Assembly (NCBI RefSeq): GCF_044542075.1
Contig: NZ_JBITTU010000002.1
Span: 248,001 to 312,000, forward strand
Source of the DNA: Leeuwenhoekiella sp044542075
GTDB taxonomy: Bacteria; Bacteroidota; Bacteroidia; Flavobacteriales; Flavobacteriaceae
Direction: 5' to 3'
Length of the DNA stretch: 64,000 nucleotides
In this document: positions 1-6,511 of the stretch, piece after piece
How the letters are laid out: each line of letters starts with the position of its first letter
Position numbering within the stretch: position 1 is the first letter of the stretch
Program-made: the position numbers and the translations under genes
Notes under the pieces: model-generated
Told to the model about the DNA's origin: nothing
What the model saw: the letters and a program-made list of their open reading frames with translations, nothing else
Databases searched by the model: none

Positions 1-697
1 CAATAGAGGTGTTTTTACCGCATACCAATTTGCTTATGAAGTACCACTAGATTGGGTGCGTAAGCATATGACTGTAGTAGGAGAGCGCATTTGGCGAGAA
101 CTTCGCGGAGAATCCTGTTTGAGTCTTGAGATGATGCCAAAGGCTAAAAAAGCAATAGGTACCGCAAAGTCATTTGGATCAAAACTTACAGATTTAGGAT
201 TGATTGAAGAAGCCTGTGCTTTTTACATTAGTGAAGTGAGTGAGGTACTACGTAAACAAAACTCCTGTGCTCAATTTATTCAGGTTTTTTTGCAGACTAA
301 TTATCATAGTGATCGTGATGCACAATATTCTAATAGCATAACCGTCACACTATCAACTGCTACTAACGACACGTTTATTTTAACTCGTGAAGCTACAAAA
401 GCTCTAAAATCGATTTACAAACCGGGTTATCGTTATAAAAAAGTGGGTGTGAATTTAAGTGGGCTTATTCCTCAGGAATTTGTACAAATGAATATGTTTG
501 AATCTGTAAATTCTGAAAGCCGCTCCGCATTAATGCGCACGGTAGATAAGCTGAATGAGAAGTATGGTAAATCAACAGTAAATTCGGGTCTGGTAGGTAA
601 CCGTCAGAATCAATGGGAATTAATTAAAAAAGACCGAAGCCCGCGATACACTACACAATGGAGCGAGTTGCTTACTTTAGATTCAACCTGGACTTAA
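1..697 (+). CDS. umuC: Y-family DNA polymerase V subunit UmuC, 3' part (gene starts outside the window)
   Basis: The reading frame is open from base 2 to the TAA at 695-697, so only the C-terminal part (about 231 residues) lies in the window. It covers the region after the catalytic palm, including the helix that starts VRKHMTVVGERIW, the little-finger domain, and a C-terminal segment with RSALMRTVDKLNEKYG that matches the DUF4113 tail of UmuC proteins. UmuC is the catalytic subunit of the SOS-induced lesion-bypass polymerase; the catalytic acidic residues and any umuD partner would be upstream and cannot be seen. An internal GTG at 56 is not a credible start because the homologous sequence runs through it. 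Confidence 0.9.
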   Translation, partial: NRGVFTAYQFAYEVPLDWVRKHMTVVGERIWRELRGESCLSLEMMPKAKKAIGTAKSFGSKLTDLGLIEEACAFYISEVSEVLRKQNSCAQFIQVFLQTNYHSDRDAQYSNSITVTLSTATNDTFILTREATKALKSIYKPGYRYKKVGVNLSGLIPQEFVQMNMFESVNSESRSALMRTVDKLNEKYGKSTVNSGLVGNRQNQWELIKKDRSPRYTTQWSELLTLDSTWT

Positions 698-704
698 ATA
701 GAAG

Positions 705-1373
705 CTAATGCGCTAAAAGTAAAATCGAGAGCGGGATTGCATTATTAATACTGTGCAACGCCATTGACCAGCCCAGATGTTTGTTTTTAATCTTTACATA
801 GCCAAAAATAAAACCAGAGAGAATACGCGGTGTGATATGCAATAAAAGCGGCAGGTTAATGATAAAAGCATCTACATAGTTATTAATGTGTATGAGACCA
901 AAAACAATAGAACTTAGAATCCAGATCCATTTATAGTGTTTGTAAAGCCAGGCGCGCAGGTGCCTTGCTTTATAAGGATCGAGAAGTTGTGCACCTATAT
1001 ATGTAAAGCAACTTATAAAAATTGCCAAAACTGCATATTTAAAAATGAAGTGTACTTCTGCTGGAATTATAAAAAGCGCCATAAAAGCTGGCCACGATAC
1101 AAAGAATAATATTAGTTCTGTGTGGGTGGGTTTTATAAGTGTTCTAAACATAAGCTCTTCAAATATGGGAGCTATAATTAATATTTTTAAACTGGCGCTT
1201 AGCGGTTCTGATACCAGAATTTCGCGCAGATTACTTTGCACGTAATTAGATGCCGTGTTTCCCGAAAAGATTTTTGCAATGGCAATTTTTAGCAAAGCCA
1301 AAACCAGATAGCAGCTAAAAAGGATATGAAGGCTTTTAAAAAAGGTTTTTTGTTTAGGACTCAACAGCAGCAC
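705..1373 (-). CDS. CPBP family intramembrane metalloprotease
   Basis: A 222-residue protein with about six hydrophobic segments. It carries the three CPBP (Abi/CAAX protease-like) motifs: EELMFR (residues 72-77), FGLIH (158-162) and HSINN (207-211), which in this family supply the glutamate, histidine and asparagine of a membrane-embedded metal site. Family members cleave prenylated or other membrane peptides; the substrate here is unknown. The best start is a GTG (1371-1373), because the ATG that overlaps it is in another frame and closes at once. Its 3' end lies 7 bases from the umuC stop on the opposite strand, and it is divergent from dnaK. Function beyond the fold is inference. Confidence 0.85.
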   Translation of the reverse strand: MLLLSPKQKTFFKSLHILFSCYLVLALLKIAIAKIFSGNTASNYVQSNLREILVSEPLSASLKILIIAPIFEELMFRTLIKPTHTELILFFVSWPAFMALFIIPAEVHFIFKYAVLAIFISCFTYIGAQLLDPYKARHLRAWLYKHYKWIWILSSIVFGLIHINNYVDAFIINLPLLLHITPRILSGFIFGYVKIKNKHLGWSMALHSINNAIPLSILLLAH

Positions 1374-1440
1374 ATAATTTTTAATAAAGCTACGGTTTTA
1401 TTAGGTATTGTATTTCGCAAGAGGGATAGCAGTAAAAATC

Positions 1441-1460
1441 CTGTCGCGTTTTTGCGACAG
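1441..1460. repeat. Perfect 7-bp inverted repeat upstream of dnaK
   Basis: Left arm CTGTCGC (1441-1447) and right arm GCGACAG (1454-1460) are separated by GTTTTT. It lies between the divergent CPBP gene and dnaK, about 90 bases upstream of the sigma-54-like element. It could be an activator or repressor site, or an RNA hairpin; the sequence alone does not decide. Confidence 0.6.
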
Positions 1461-1469
1461 ATTGCAATG

Positions 1470-1517
1470 TATAGCCGACAGTAACACATGCTTTGGCAAA
1501 GTTACTGTCTTGCTATA
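1470..1517. repeat. Long imperfect inverted repeat upstream of dnaK
   Basis: Left arm 1470-1485 and right arm 1501-1517 pair as TATAGC + GACAGTAAC against GTTACTGTC + GCTATA, with one unmatched base on the left and two on the right; the spacer is 15 bases. The GACAG core also occurs in the neighbouring palindrome at 1441-1460 and in ATGACAGG near 1526. No T-run follows, so it is not an obvious terminator. Its place before dnaK suggests a regulator-binding site. Confidence 0.6.
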
Positions 1518-1551
1518 AGAAATTTATGACAGGTTGGCAGTGTTATTCTGG

Positions 1552-1567
1552 TGGCATAAAGATTGTC
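1552..1567 (+). promoter_or_regulatory. Sigma-54-like promoter element before dnaK
   Basis: TGGCATAAAGATTGTC has the sigma-54 layout: GG (1553-1554), ten bases, then GT (1565-1566) where the consensus has GC, with TGGCA and TTG flanks as in the -24/-12 consensus. Transcription would start near 1578, leaving about 35 bases before the dnaK ATG. I saw no convincing TAnnTTTG element in the same interval. This is a pattern match, not proof. Confidence 0.45.
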
Positions 1568-1613
1568 TTAAACAGACCGAACAAAAAATTAATAACACTT
1601 AAAATTATATATA

Positions 1614-3521
1614 ATGAGTAAGATCATAGGAATTGATTTAGGTACAACAAACTCCTGTGTTGCCGTGATGGAAGGTAACGAGCCTGTTGTTATACCTAAT
1701 GCAGAAGGTAAAAGAACAACTCCTTCTGTGATAGCATTTGTTGAAGGCGGTGAAATCAAAGTAGGTGACCCTGCAAAAAGGCAAGCTGTTACTAACCCAA
1801 CCAAAACGATATCTTCTATTAAGCGTTTTATGGGAAACAAATTTTCTGAGTCTAATAGAGAATTAGAAAATGTTGCTTATGGCGTAAAGAAAGGTGATAA
1901 CGATACTCCGCGTGTTGATATTGACGGTCGTCTTTATACTCCACAAGAATTATCTGCAATGATTCTTCAAAAAATGAAGAAAACTGCAGAAGACTATTTA
2001 GGTCACGAAGTGACTGGAGCTGTTATTACAGTGCCTGCTTACTTTAATGACTCTCAGCGCCAGGCTACCAAAGAAGCTGGTGAGATCGCTGGTCTTAAAG
2101 TAGAGCGTATAATTAACGAGCCTACTGCTGCTGCACTAGCTTACGGTCTTGACAAGAAAAGTACAGATCAAAAGATCGTTGTATTTGACTTTGGTGGTGG
2201 TACGCATGACGTTTCTATCTTAGAGTTAGGTGACGGTGTATTTGAAGTACTTGCAACAGATGGTGATACGCATTTAGGTGGTGATGATGTTGATAGCAAA
2301 ATCATCAACTGGTTAGCAGAAGAGTTTAAGTCTGAAGAAGATATGGATCTTCGTAAAGACCCAATGGCACTTCAGCGTTTAAAAGAAGCTGCTGAGAAAG
2401 CAAAAATTGAGCTTTCTTCTTCAAACCAAACAGAAATTAACCTGCCATATGTAACGGCTACTGCTAGTGGACCTAAGCATTTAGTACGCACATTAACACG
2501 TTCTAAGTATGAGCAGTTAATAGACGATTTAGTAAAAAGAACTATTGCTCCTTGTGAGACTGCTCTTAAAGCTGCAGGTCTTTCTAAGAGTGACATCGAT
2601 GAGATTATTTTAGTAGGTGGTTCTACACGTATTCCTGCTGTACAGGAAGCTGTTGAGAAGTTCTTCGGAAAGAAACCAAGTAAAGGTGTAAACCCTGATG
2701 AGGTTGTTGCTGTAGGTGCTGCTATACAAGGTGGTGTATTAACTGGTGACGTTAAGGATGTTCTTTTATTAGATGTAACCCCACTTTCTTTAGGTATTGA
2801 AACTATGGGTGGTGTTTTGACAAAATTAATTGAGTCTAATACAACTATCCCTACTAAGAAGTCACAGGTATTCTCTACTGCTGCAGACAATCAACCAAGT
2901 GTTGAGATCCACGTATTGCAAGGAGAGCGCCCAATGGCAAATGATAATAAGACTATAGGTCGTTTTCACTTAGATGGTATTCCACCAGCACAAAGAGGTA
3001 CTCCTCAAATCGAAGTTATTTTTGATATTGATGCTAATGGTATCATTAAAGTAAGTGCTGAAGATAAAGCAACTGGTAAGAAACAAGATATTCGTATCGA
3101 AGCTTCTTCTGGTCTTACTGAAGAGGAAATTAAAAAGATGAAGGCAGATGCTGAAGCAAATGCGGAGTCTGATAAGAAAGCTAAAGAAAAAGTAGATAAA
3201 CTTAATGAGGCAGACCAGATGGTTTTCCAAACTGAGAAATTGTTGAAAGATTCTGGTGATAAATTATCTGCAGATAATAAAACCAAAATTGAAGGTGCTT
3301 TAGAAGACTTGAAAAAAGCTCACGCAACTGGTGAATTAGAGCAAGTAACTCCTGCTTTAGATAACCTAAATGAGATCTGGAAGTCTGCTTCTGAAGAGAT
3401 TTACAAAGCTCAGGCTGAAGGCGGTGCACAACCAGGTCCTGATGCAGGTCAGCCAGCTGGTGACAGCCCTGATACTTCTGCAAGTGATGTAGAAGATGTA
3501 GATTTTGAAGAGGTTAAGTAA
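1614..3521 (+). CDS. dnaK: Molecular chaperone DnaK (Hsp70)
   Basis: A 635-residue Hsp70, close to the usual 638. The ATPase domain shows the N-terminal phosphate loop IGIDLGTTNSC, the second phosphate motif GGGTHDVSILE, and IILVGGSTRIP; the substrate-binding domain follows (about residues 385-500), then the helical lid and an acidic tail that ends EDVDFEEVK, the EEVD-like end of bacterial DnaK. A His replaces the common Phe in GGGTFDVS. It binds unfolded peptides in an ATP-driven cycle with DnaJ and GrpE. It is monocistronic here: its own upstream region with palindromes and a strong terminator just after the stop. dnaJ and grpE are not in the window. Confidence 0.99.
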   Translation: MSKIIGIDLGTTNSCVAVMEGNEPVVIPNAEGKRTTPSVIAFVEGGEIKVGDPAKRQAVTNPTKTISSIKRFMGNKFSESNRELENVAYGVKKGDNDTPRVDIDGRLYTPQELSAMILQKMKKTAEDYLGHEVTGAVITVPAYFNDSQRQATKEAGEIAGLKVERIINEPTAAALAYGLDKKSTDQKIVVFDFGGGTHDVSILELGDGVFEVLATDGDTHLGGDDVDSKIINWLAEEFKSEEDMDLRKDPMALQRLKEAAEKAKIELSSSNQTEINLPYVTATASGPKHLVRTLTRSKYEQLIDDLVKRTIAPCETALKAAGLSKSDIDEIILVGGSTRIPAVQEAVEKFFGKKPSKGVNPDEVVAVGAAIQGGVLTGDVKDVLLLDVTPLSLGIETMGGVLTKLIESNTTIPTKKSQVFSTAADNQPSVEIHVLQGERPMANDNKTIGRFHLDGIPPAQRGTPQIEVIFDIDANGIIKVSAEDKATGKKQDIRIEASSGLTEEEIKKMKADAEANAESDKKAKEKVDKLNEADQMVFQTEKLLKDSGDKLSADNKTKIEGALEDLKKAHATGELEQVTPALDNLNEIWKSASEEIYKAQAEGGAQPGPDAGQPAGDSPDTSASDVEDVDFEEVK

Positions 3522-3574
3522 TACAGAACCTTAATATTGAATAACTCCAGAGTTTTATCTGGTTATTAATACTC

Positions 3575-3606
3575 AAAAACCCGATGCAATTGCATCGGGT
3601 TTTTTT
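3575..3606 (+). terminator. Rho-independent terminator of dnaK
   Basis: The stem AAAAACCCGATGC / GCATCGGGTTTTT (3575-3587 with 3592-3604) closes on the loop AATT and runs into a T tract, 54 bases after the dnaK stop. The symmetric A and T tracts mean it could also act on transcripts from the arsenic operon on the minus strand. Confidence 0.93.
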
Positions 3607-3782
3607 ATGTTTTGAATTTGTCTCGTCCTAAATAACCGATACTTTTAGCATTGGACTTTGTGTGCGTCTTGTCTTTATTATGATTTAAAGGCAATGCTTT
3701 TATGATTATTTCAAATTATATAGAAGCCGCAAATAAAAATAATTTAGATAAAACGGAATCAATTTTAAAATTTATTTAATTT

Positions 3783-4826
3783 CTAATTAGTTATTTTGAA
3801 ATACTTTTTGCGTAACCAGAAGGAAACCTTAACTAATAGAATTAGTGCAGGGACTTCAACTAATGGACCAATTACACCTGCAAAAGCTTGACCAGAATTG
3901 AGTCCAAATACAGCAATTGCAACTGCGATTGCCAATTCAAAATTATTTCCGGCGGCTGTAAATGCTACAGATGTGGTTTTATCATAATTAGCGCCTGTTG
4001 CTTTAGTTACAAAAAAGCCTATAATAAACATAAGTGTAAAATAGATTAATAATGGTACAGCTATAATTAAAACATCTGTAGGGATTTCTACAATTAATTC
4101 GCCCTTTAAAGAAAACATGACAACAATCGTAAATAAAAGTGCAATTAGTGTTATGGGTGATATTGCAGGAATAAATTTGTTTGTGTACCAATTTTCGCCT
4201 TTAAATTTGGCTAGAAACAGTCTGCTAATTATCCCCATTGCAAATGGAATACCTAGATAAATAGCTACGCTTTCTGCAATTGTACCTATAGAAATATCTA
4301 CAATAGCACCTTCAAACCCAAAATAGGGAGGAAGCACAGTTATAAAAATCCAAGCATAAAAGCTGTAAGCGAATATTTGAAAAATACTATTTAAAGCTAC
4401 TAAACCTGCTCCATATTCACTATTTCCTTCTGCGAGATCATTCCAAACCAATACCATTGCTATACAGCGAGCCAGACCTATTAAGATGAGCCCAACCATA
4501 TATTCAGGATAATCGCGTAAAAATGTAATGGCTAATACAAACATCAAAACGGGGCCAATTACCCAATTTAATAGAAGCGAAACAGAAAGAATTTTTGTGT
4601 TTCTAAAAACCTTGGGTAGTAAAGCATAGTTAACTTTTGCTAAAGGAGGGTACATCATTAAGATTAAACCTATTGCAATGGGAATATTTGTAGTTCCGCT
4701 ATTAAATGAATTGATGATTTTAGGTAAGGTAGGTATAAAATAGCCAAGACCTACACCTAATGCCATCGCAACAAATATCCAAAGCGTTAGATTTTTGTCG
4801 AGAAAACTTAATTTTTTTGAAGCCAT
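3783..4826 (-). CDS. acr3: ACR3-family arsenite efflux permease
   Basis: A 347-residue protein with about ten membrane segments. The signature GLARCIAMVLVWNDLA holds Cys121, which corresponds to the cysteine required for arsenite transport in ACR3 proteins, and FTAAGNNFELAIAVAI (near residues 290-305) holds the conserved glutamate. It pumps As(III) out through the inner membrane using the proton gradient and does not belong to the unrelated ArsB family. It is the last gene of the arsenic operon and starts one base after the arsC stop (4828), so it is probably translationally coupled to the reductase that makes its substrate. Confidence 0.96.
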   Translation of the reverse strand: MASKKLSFLDKNLTLWIFVAMALGVGLGYFIPTLPKIINSFNSGTTNIPIAIGLILMMYPPLAKVNYALLPKVFRNTKILSVSLLLNWVIGPVLMFVLAITFLRDYPEYMVGLILIGLARCIAMVLVWNDLAEGNSEYGAGLVALNSIFQIFAYSFYAWIFITVLPPYFGFEGAIVDISIGTIAESVAIYLGIPFAMGIISRLFLAKFKGENWYTNKFIPAISPITLIALLFTIVVMFSLKGELIVEIPTDVLIIAVPLLIYFTLMFIIGFFVTKATGANYDKTTSVAFTAAGNNFELAIAVAIAVFGLNSGQAFAGVIGPLVEVPALILLVKVSFWLRKKYFKITN

Positions 4827-4827
4827 T

Positions 4828-5460
4828 CTAAGAATTTATTTGTGAAAAAACGTAGAACATTTCAGTTGCTATCTGCAAGCTTCTTTCATTGTATTTTTCA
4901 GCTTGATGAGTTGTATTATCAAAAATTTTAGGATCTTCATAAGTGATAGGAATACGCTTTTCTGCACCAGCAATAAAAGGACAGCCGCCATCTGCTTGTG
5001 AACAGGTCATAATAGCTGCAAACTCTGACTTTGGGTTAAAATCATCATCTAATTTTTTTGAAAAACCAATAATAGGATGTGCGTTCTGTGAGTAGTTGAT
5101 ACTGTAAACAGGGTTTTGTTCTCCTGCAATCTTGTAGACTTGAAACCCACTATTTCTTAAAGTTTCTGCAACCATAGGAAATAAGGCCGTAGCTTCTGTA
5201 CCACCAGAATAACAAAACACATTTTTAACCTCAAAATAAGTGGCCATTGTTTGTGCCCAAACCTGAGATAAATGACTTCTACGTGAGTTATGAGTACAAA
5301 TAAAATTGATTCTAATTTCTTTATTTAATGAAGCCTTAGACTTTATATATTCTGTGAGTGGTTGTAATACTTTCTTGCGCTCCTTTGAAATAGATTCTGG
5401 TGTTAACTGCTTAATTACATTCTCTAATTCTAAGAATAGGTTTGATTTTTTTGTAGACAT
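4828..5460 (-). CDS. arsC: Arsenate reductase of the low-molecular-weight phosphatase (thioredoxin-coupled) type
   Basis: A 210-residue protein. An N-terminal extension of about 48 residues precedes the CX5R phosphatase loop CTHNSRR (Cys55-Arg61). Cys153 and Cys160 in MTCSQADGGCPF keep the seven-residue spacing of the redox cysteine pair in staphylococcal-type ArsC (Cys82/Cys89), which supports arsenate reduction and not just protein phosphatase activity. It would reduce As(V) to As(III) in the cytoplasm for export by the adjacent ACR3 permease. The gene lies 24 bases after the DUF6428 gene. Many databases would call it only 'protein-tyrosine-phosphatase'; the cysteine triad and operon argue for arsenate reductase. 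Confidence 0.88.
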   Translation of the reverse strand: MSTKKSNLFLELENVIKQLTPESISKERKKVLQPLTEYIKSKASLNKEIRINFICTHNSRRSHLSQVWAQTMATYFEVKNVFCYSGGTEATALFPMVAETLRNSGFQVYKIAGEQNPVYSINYSQNAHPIIGFSKKLDDDFNPKSEFAAIMTCSQADGGCPFIAGAEKRIPITYEDPKIFDNTTHQAEKYNERSLQIATEMFYVFSQINS

Positions 5461-5484
5461 TTTTTTAAATTTTAAATAGAATAA

Positions 5485-5952
5485 TTAGCAACAGTTTCCT
5501 TCTGGAGAACAACACGGTTCATCAGATAAACGAGATAATTGTACCTTGGTTTTTTCTGTTGAAATACCGCACTTATCTTTTGCAAGACAATCTGTTTGTT
5601 TATTAGTTAATAGAAAAGATTCTCCATTAAAATCAAGTCCAAATTTTCCAATAGTATCTGATTGATATTCAACTTCAATTTCTAGATCTTCTATTTCTAA
5701 CGCTTTTATAGATAGTTCAATTATATTGAATAGTTTTTCGGGATGTAGTCTATGATCGTAATCGTTTGCATCCCAAAGCTGAAAATTGACAATTTCTTCT
5801 TTGCGCTCCGTTCCTCCACAATCAATAAAATGCTTTGTTATTTTACCAACTTCTGTAACGTGAAAATGGTTTGGGACTAAATCCCCATTTGGTAACTGAA
5901 AGCTTATAGTTCTTAAATCTTTCAGTACTGATTTTACTTCGGATAGTTTCAT
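5485..5952 (-). CDS. DUF6428 family protein of the arsenic operon
   Basis: A 155-residue soluble protein that I recognise as the DUF6428 type often found with flavobacterial arsR. It has no signal peptide or membrane segment. The N-terminal part contains NGDLVPNHFHVTEVG and an FxxCGGT motif (Cys45), with several His and Cys residues that could bind metal. The C-terminus ends in PCCSPEGNCC, four cysteines as two pairs, suggestive of thiolate binding of arsenite. A copy of the probable ArsR operator (5967-5982) stands 15 bases before its ATG, so it heads a sub-operon with arsC and acr3. A role as an arsenite carrier or sensor is inference only. Confidence 0.75.
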   Translation of the reverse strand: MKLSEVKSVLKDLRTISFQLPNGDLVPNHFHVTEVGKITKHFIDCGGTERKEEIVNFQLWDANDYDHRLHPEKLFNIIELSIKALEIEDLEIEVEYQSDTIGKFGLDFNGESFLLTNKQTDCLAKDKCGISTEKTKVQLSRLSDEPCCSPEGNCC

Positions 5953-5966
5953 AGATATATTTGTTT

Positions 5967-5982
5967 ATTGCAATAATGCGAT
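5967..5982. promoter_or_regulatory. Probable ArsR operator, copy 2 (before DUF6428-arsC-acr3)
   Basis: ATTGCAATAATGCGAT is an imperfect 16-base palindrome (12 of 16 positions symmetric) that nearly repeats the site at 6351-6366. It lies in the 46-base gap between arsR and the next gene, on the promoter side of the latter. Confidence 0.65.
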
Positions 5983-5998
5983 TAATTAGTATAAATTT

Positions 5999-6331
5999 TT
6001 AACAGCAATCTTTATTTTGCGAGATATCTTGATCAAGAAATTGTGTCATTACAGTTTTCATTACAGTCCAATTTTCTTTGTGAATACAATAGCATACGCT
6101 AGTACCTTCAACACTACCTTTTATTAAGCCTAAGTATTTGAGTTCTTTAAGATGTTGAGAAATGGTAGGCTGGGCTAATCCAATTTCATTTACCAAATCA
6201 CCGCAAACACAAGAATTAATTTTAAATAGGTGCTGTAGAATAGCAACGCGTGCAGGATGACCAAATACCTTTGCAAAAAGAGCTATTTCATTTTGCTGGT
6301 CAGTAAACATTTCGGTTTTAGCTAATCCCAT
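5999..6331 (-). CDS. arsR: ArsR-family metalloregulatory repressor
   Basis: A 110-residue winged-helix protein of the ArsR/SmtB family. The helix-turn-helix covers about residues 45-68 (LVNEIGLAQPTISQHLKELK), and CVCGDL (Cys41, Cys43) just before it is the typical arsenite/antimonite site of the alpha-3 type. Further cysteines (80, 82 and the C-terminal pair 109-110) are extra candidate ligands. It would repress its own operon and release DNA on binding As(III). It is the first gene of the minus-strand arsenic operon; an operator-like palindrome is 20 bases upstream of its start, and a second copy lies just after its stop. Confidence 0.94.
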   Translation of the reverse strand: MGLAKTEMFTDQQNEIALFAKVFGHPARVAILQHLFKINSCVCGDLVNEIGLAQPTISQHLKELKYLGLIKGSVEGTSVCYCIHKENWTVMKTVMTQFLDQDISQNKDCC

Positions 6332-6350
6332 AATATTTTATTATTAATTC

Positions 6351-6366
6351 ATTGCAATATTACGAT
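6351..6366. promoter_or_regulatory. Probable ArsR operator, copy 1 (before arsR)
   Basis: ATTGCAATATTACGAT is an imperfect 16-base palindrome (12 of 16 symmetric). The copy at 5967-5982 differs at only two positions. Location next to the arsR start and repetition inside the same operon support an ArsR-binding site. Confidence 0.65.
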
Positions 6367-6451
6367 TAATACTTAACTGCACAAGTATCTTTTTTGTTTC
6401 TTTTGCAAATATTAATTAATCAGATAGTGATTATTATAAAACTGTAAAAAT

Positions 6452-6488
6452 AAATAGCCTCAACATATTATCTACTGTGAGGCTATTT
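6452..6488 (-). terminator. Terminator after the ABC exporter gene
   Basis: An 11-bp stem, AAATAGCCTCA (6452-6462) with TGAGGCTATTT (6478-6488), and T-rich flanks on both sides. It follows the stop of the minus-strand ABC exporter by about 24 bases and separates that transcript from the arsenic operon promoter. Confidence 0.8.
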
Positions 6489-6511
6489 TTAAAATAAAGA
6501 AGAACTTTTAG

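Noticed and set aside
1374..1613. CIRCE (HrcA) operator before dnaK
   Set aside because: No GCACTC-N9-GAGTGC repeat exists in the region; the palindromes present have another sequence.
2372..2890. A 172-codon open frame on the minus strand inside dnaK
   Set aside because: It is antisense to a fully conserved Hsp70, has no recognisable sequence and comes from codon bias.
3608..3782. Insertion sequence or transposase remnant beside the arsenic operon
   Set aside because: No terminal inverted repeat, no direct repeat at the other border of the operon and no transposase-like residues could be found.
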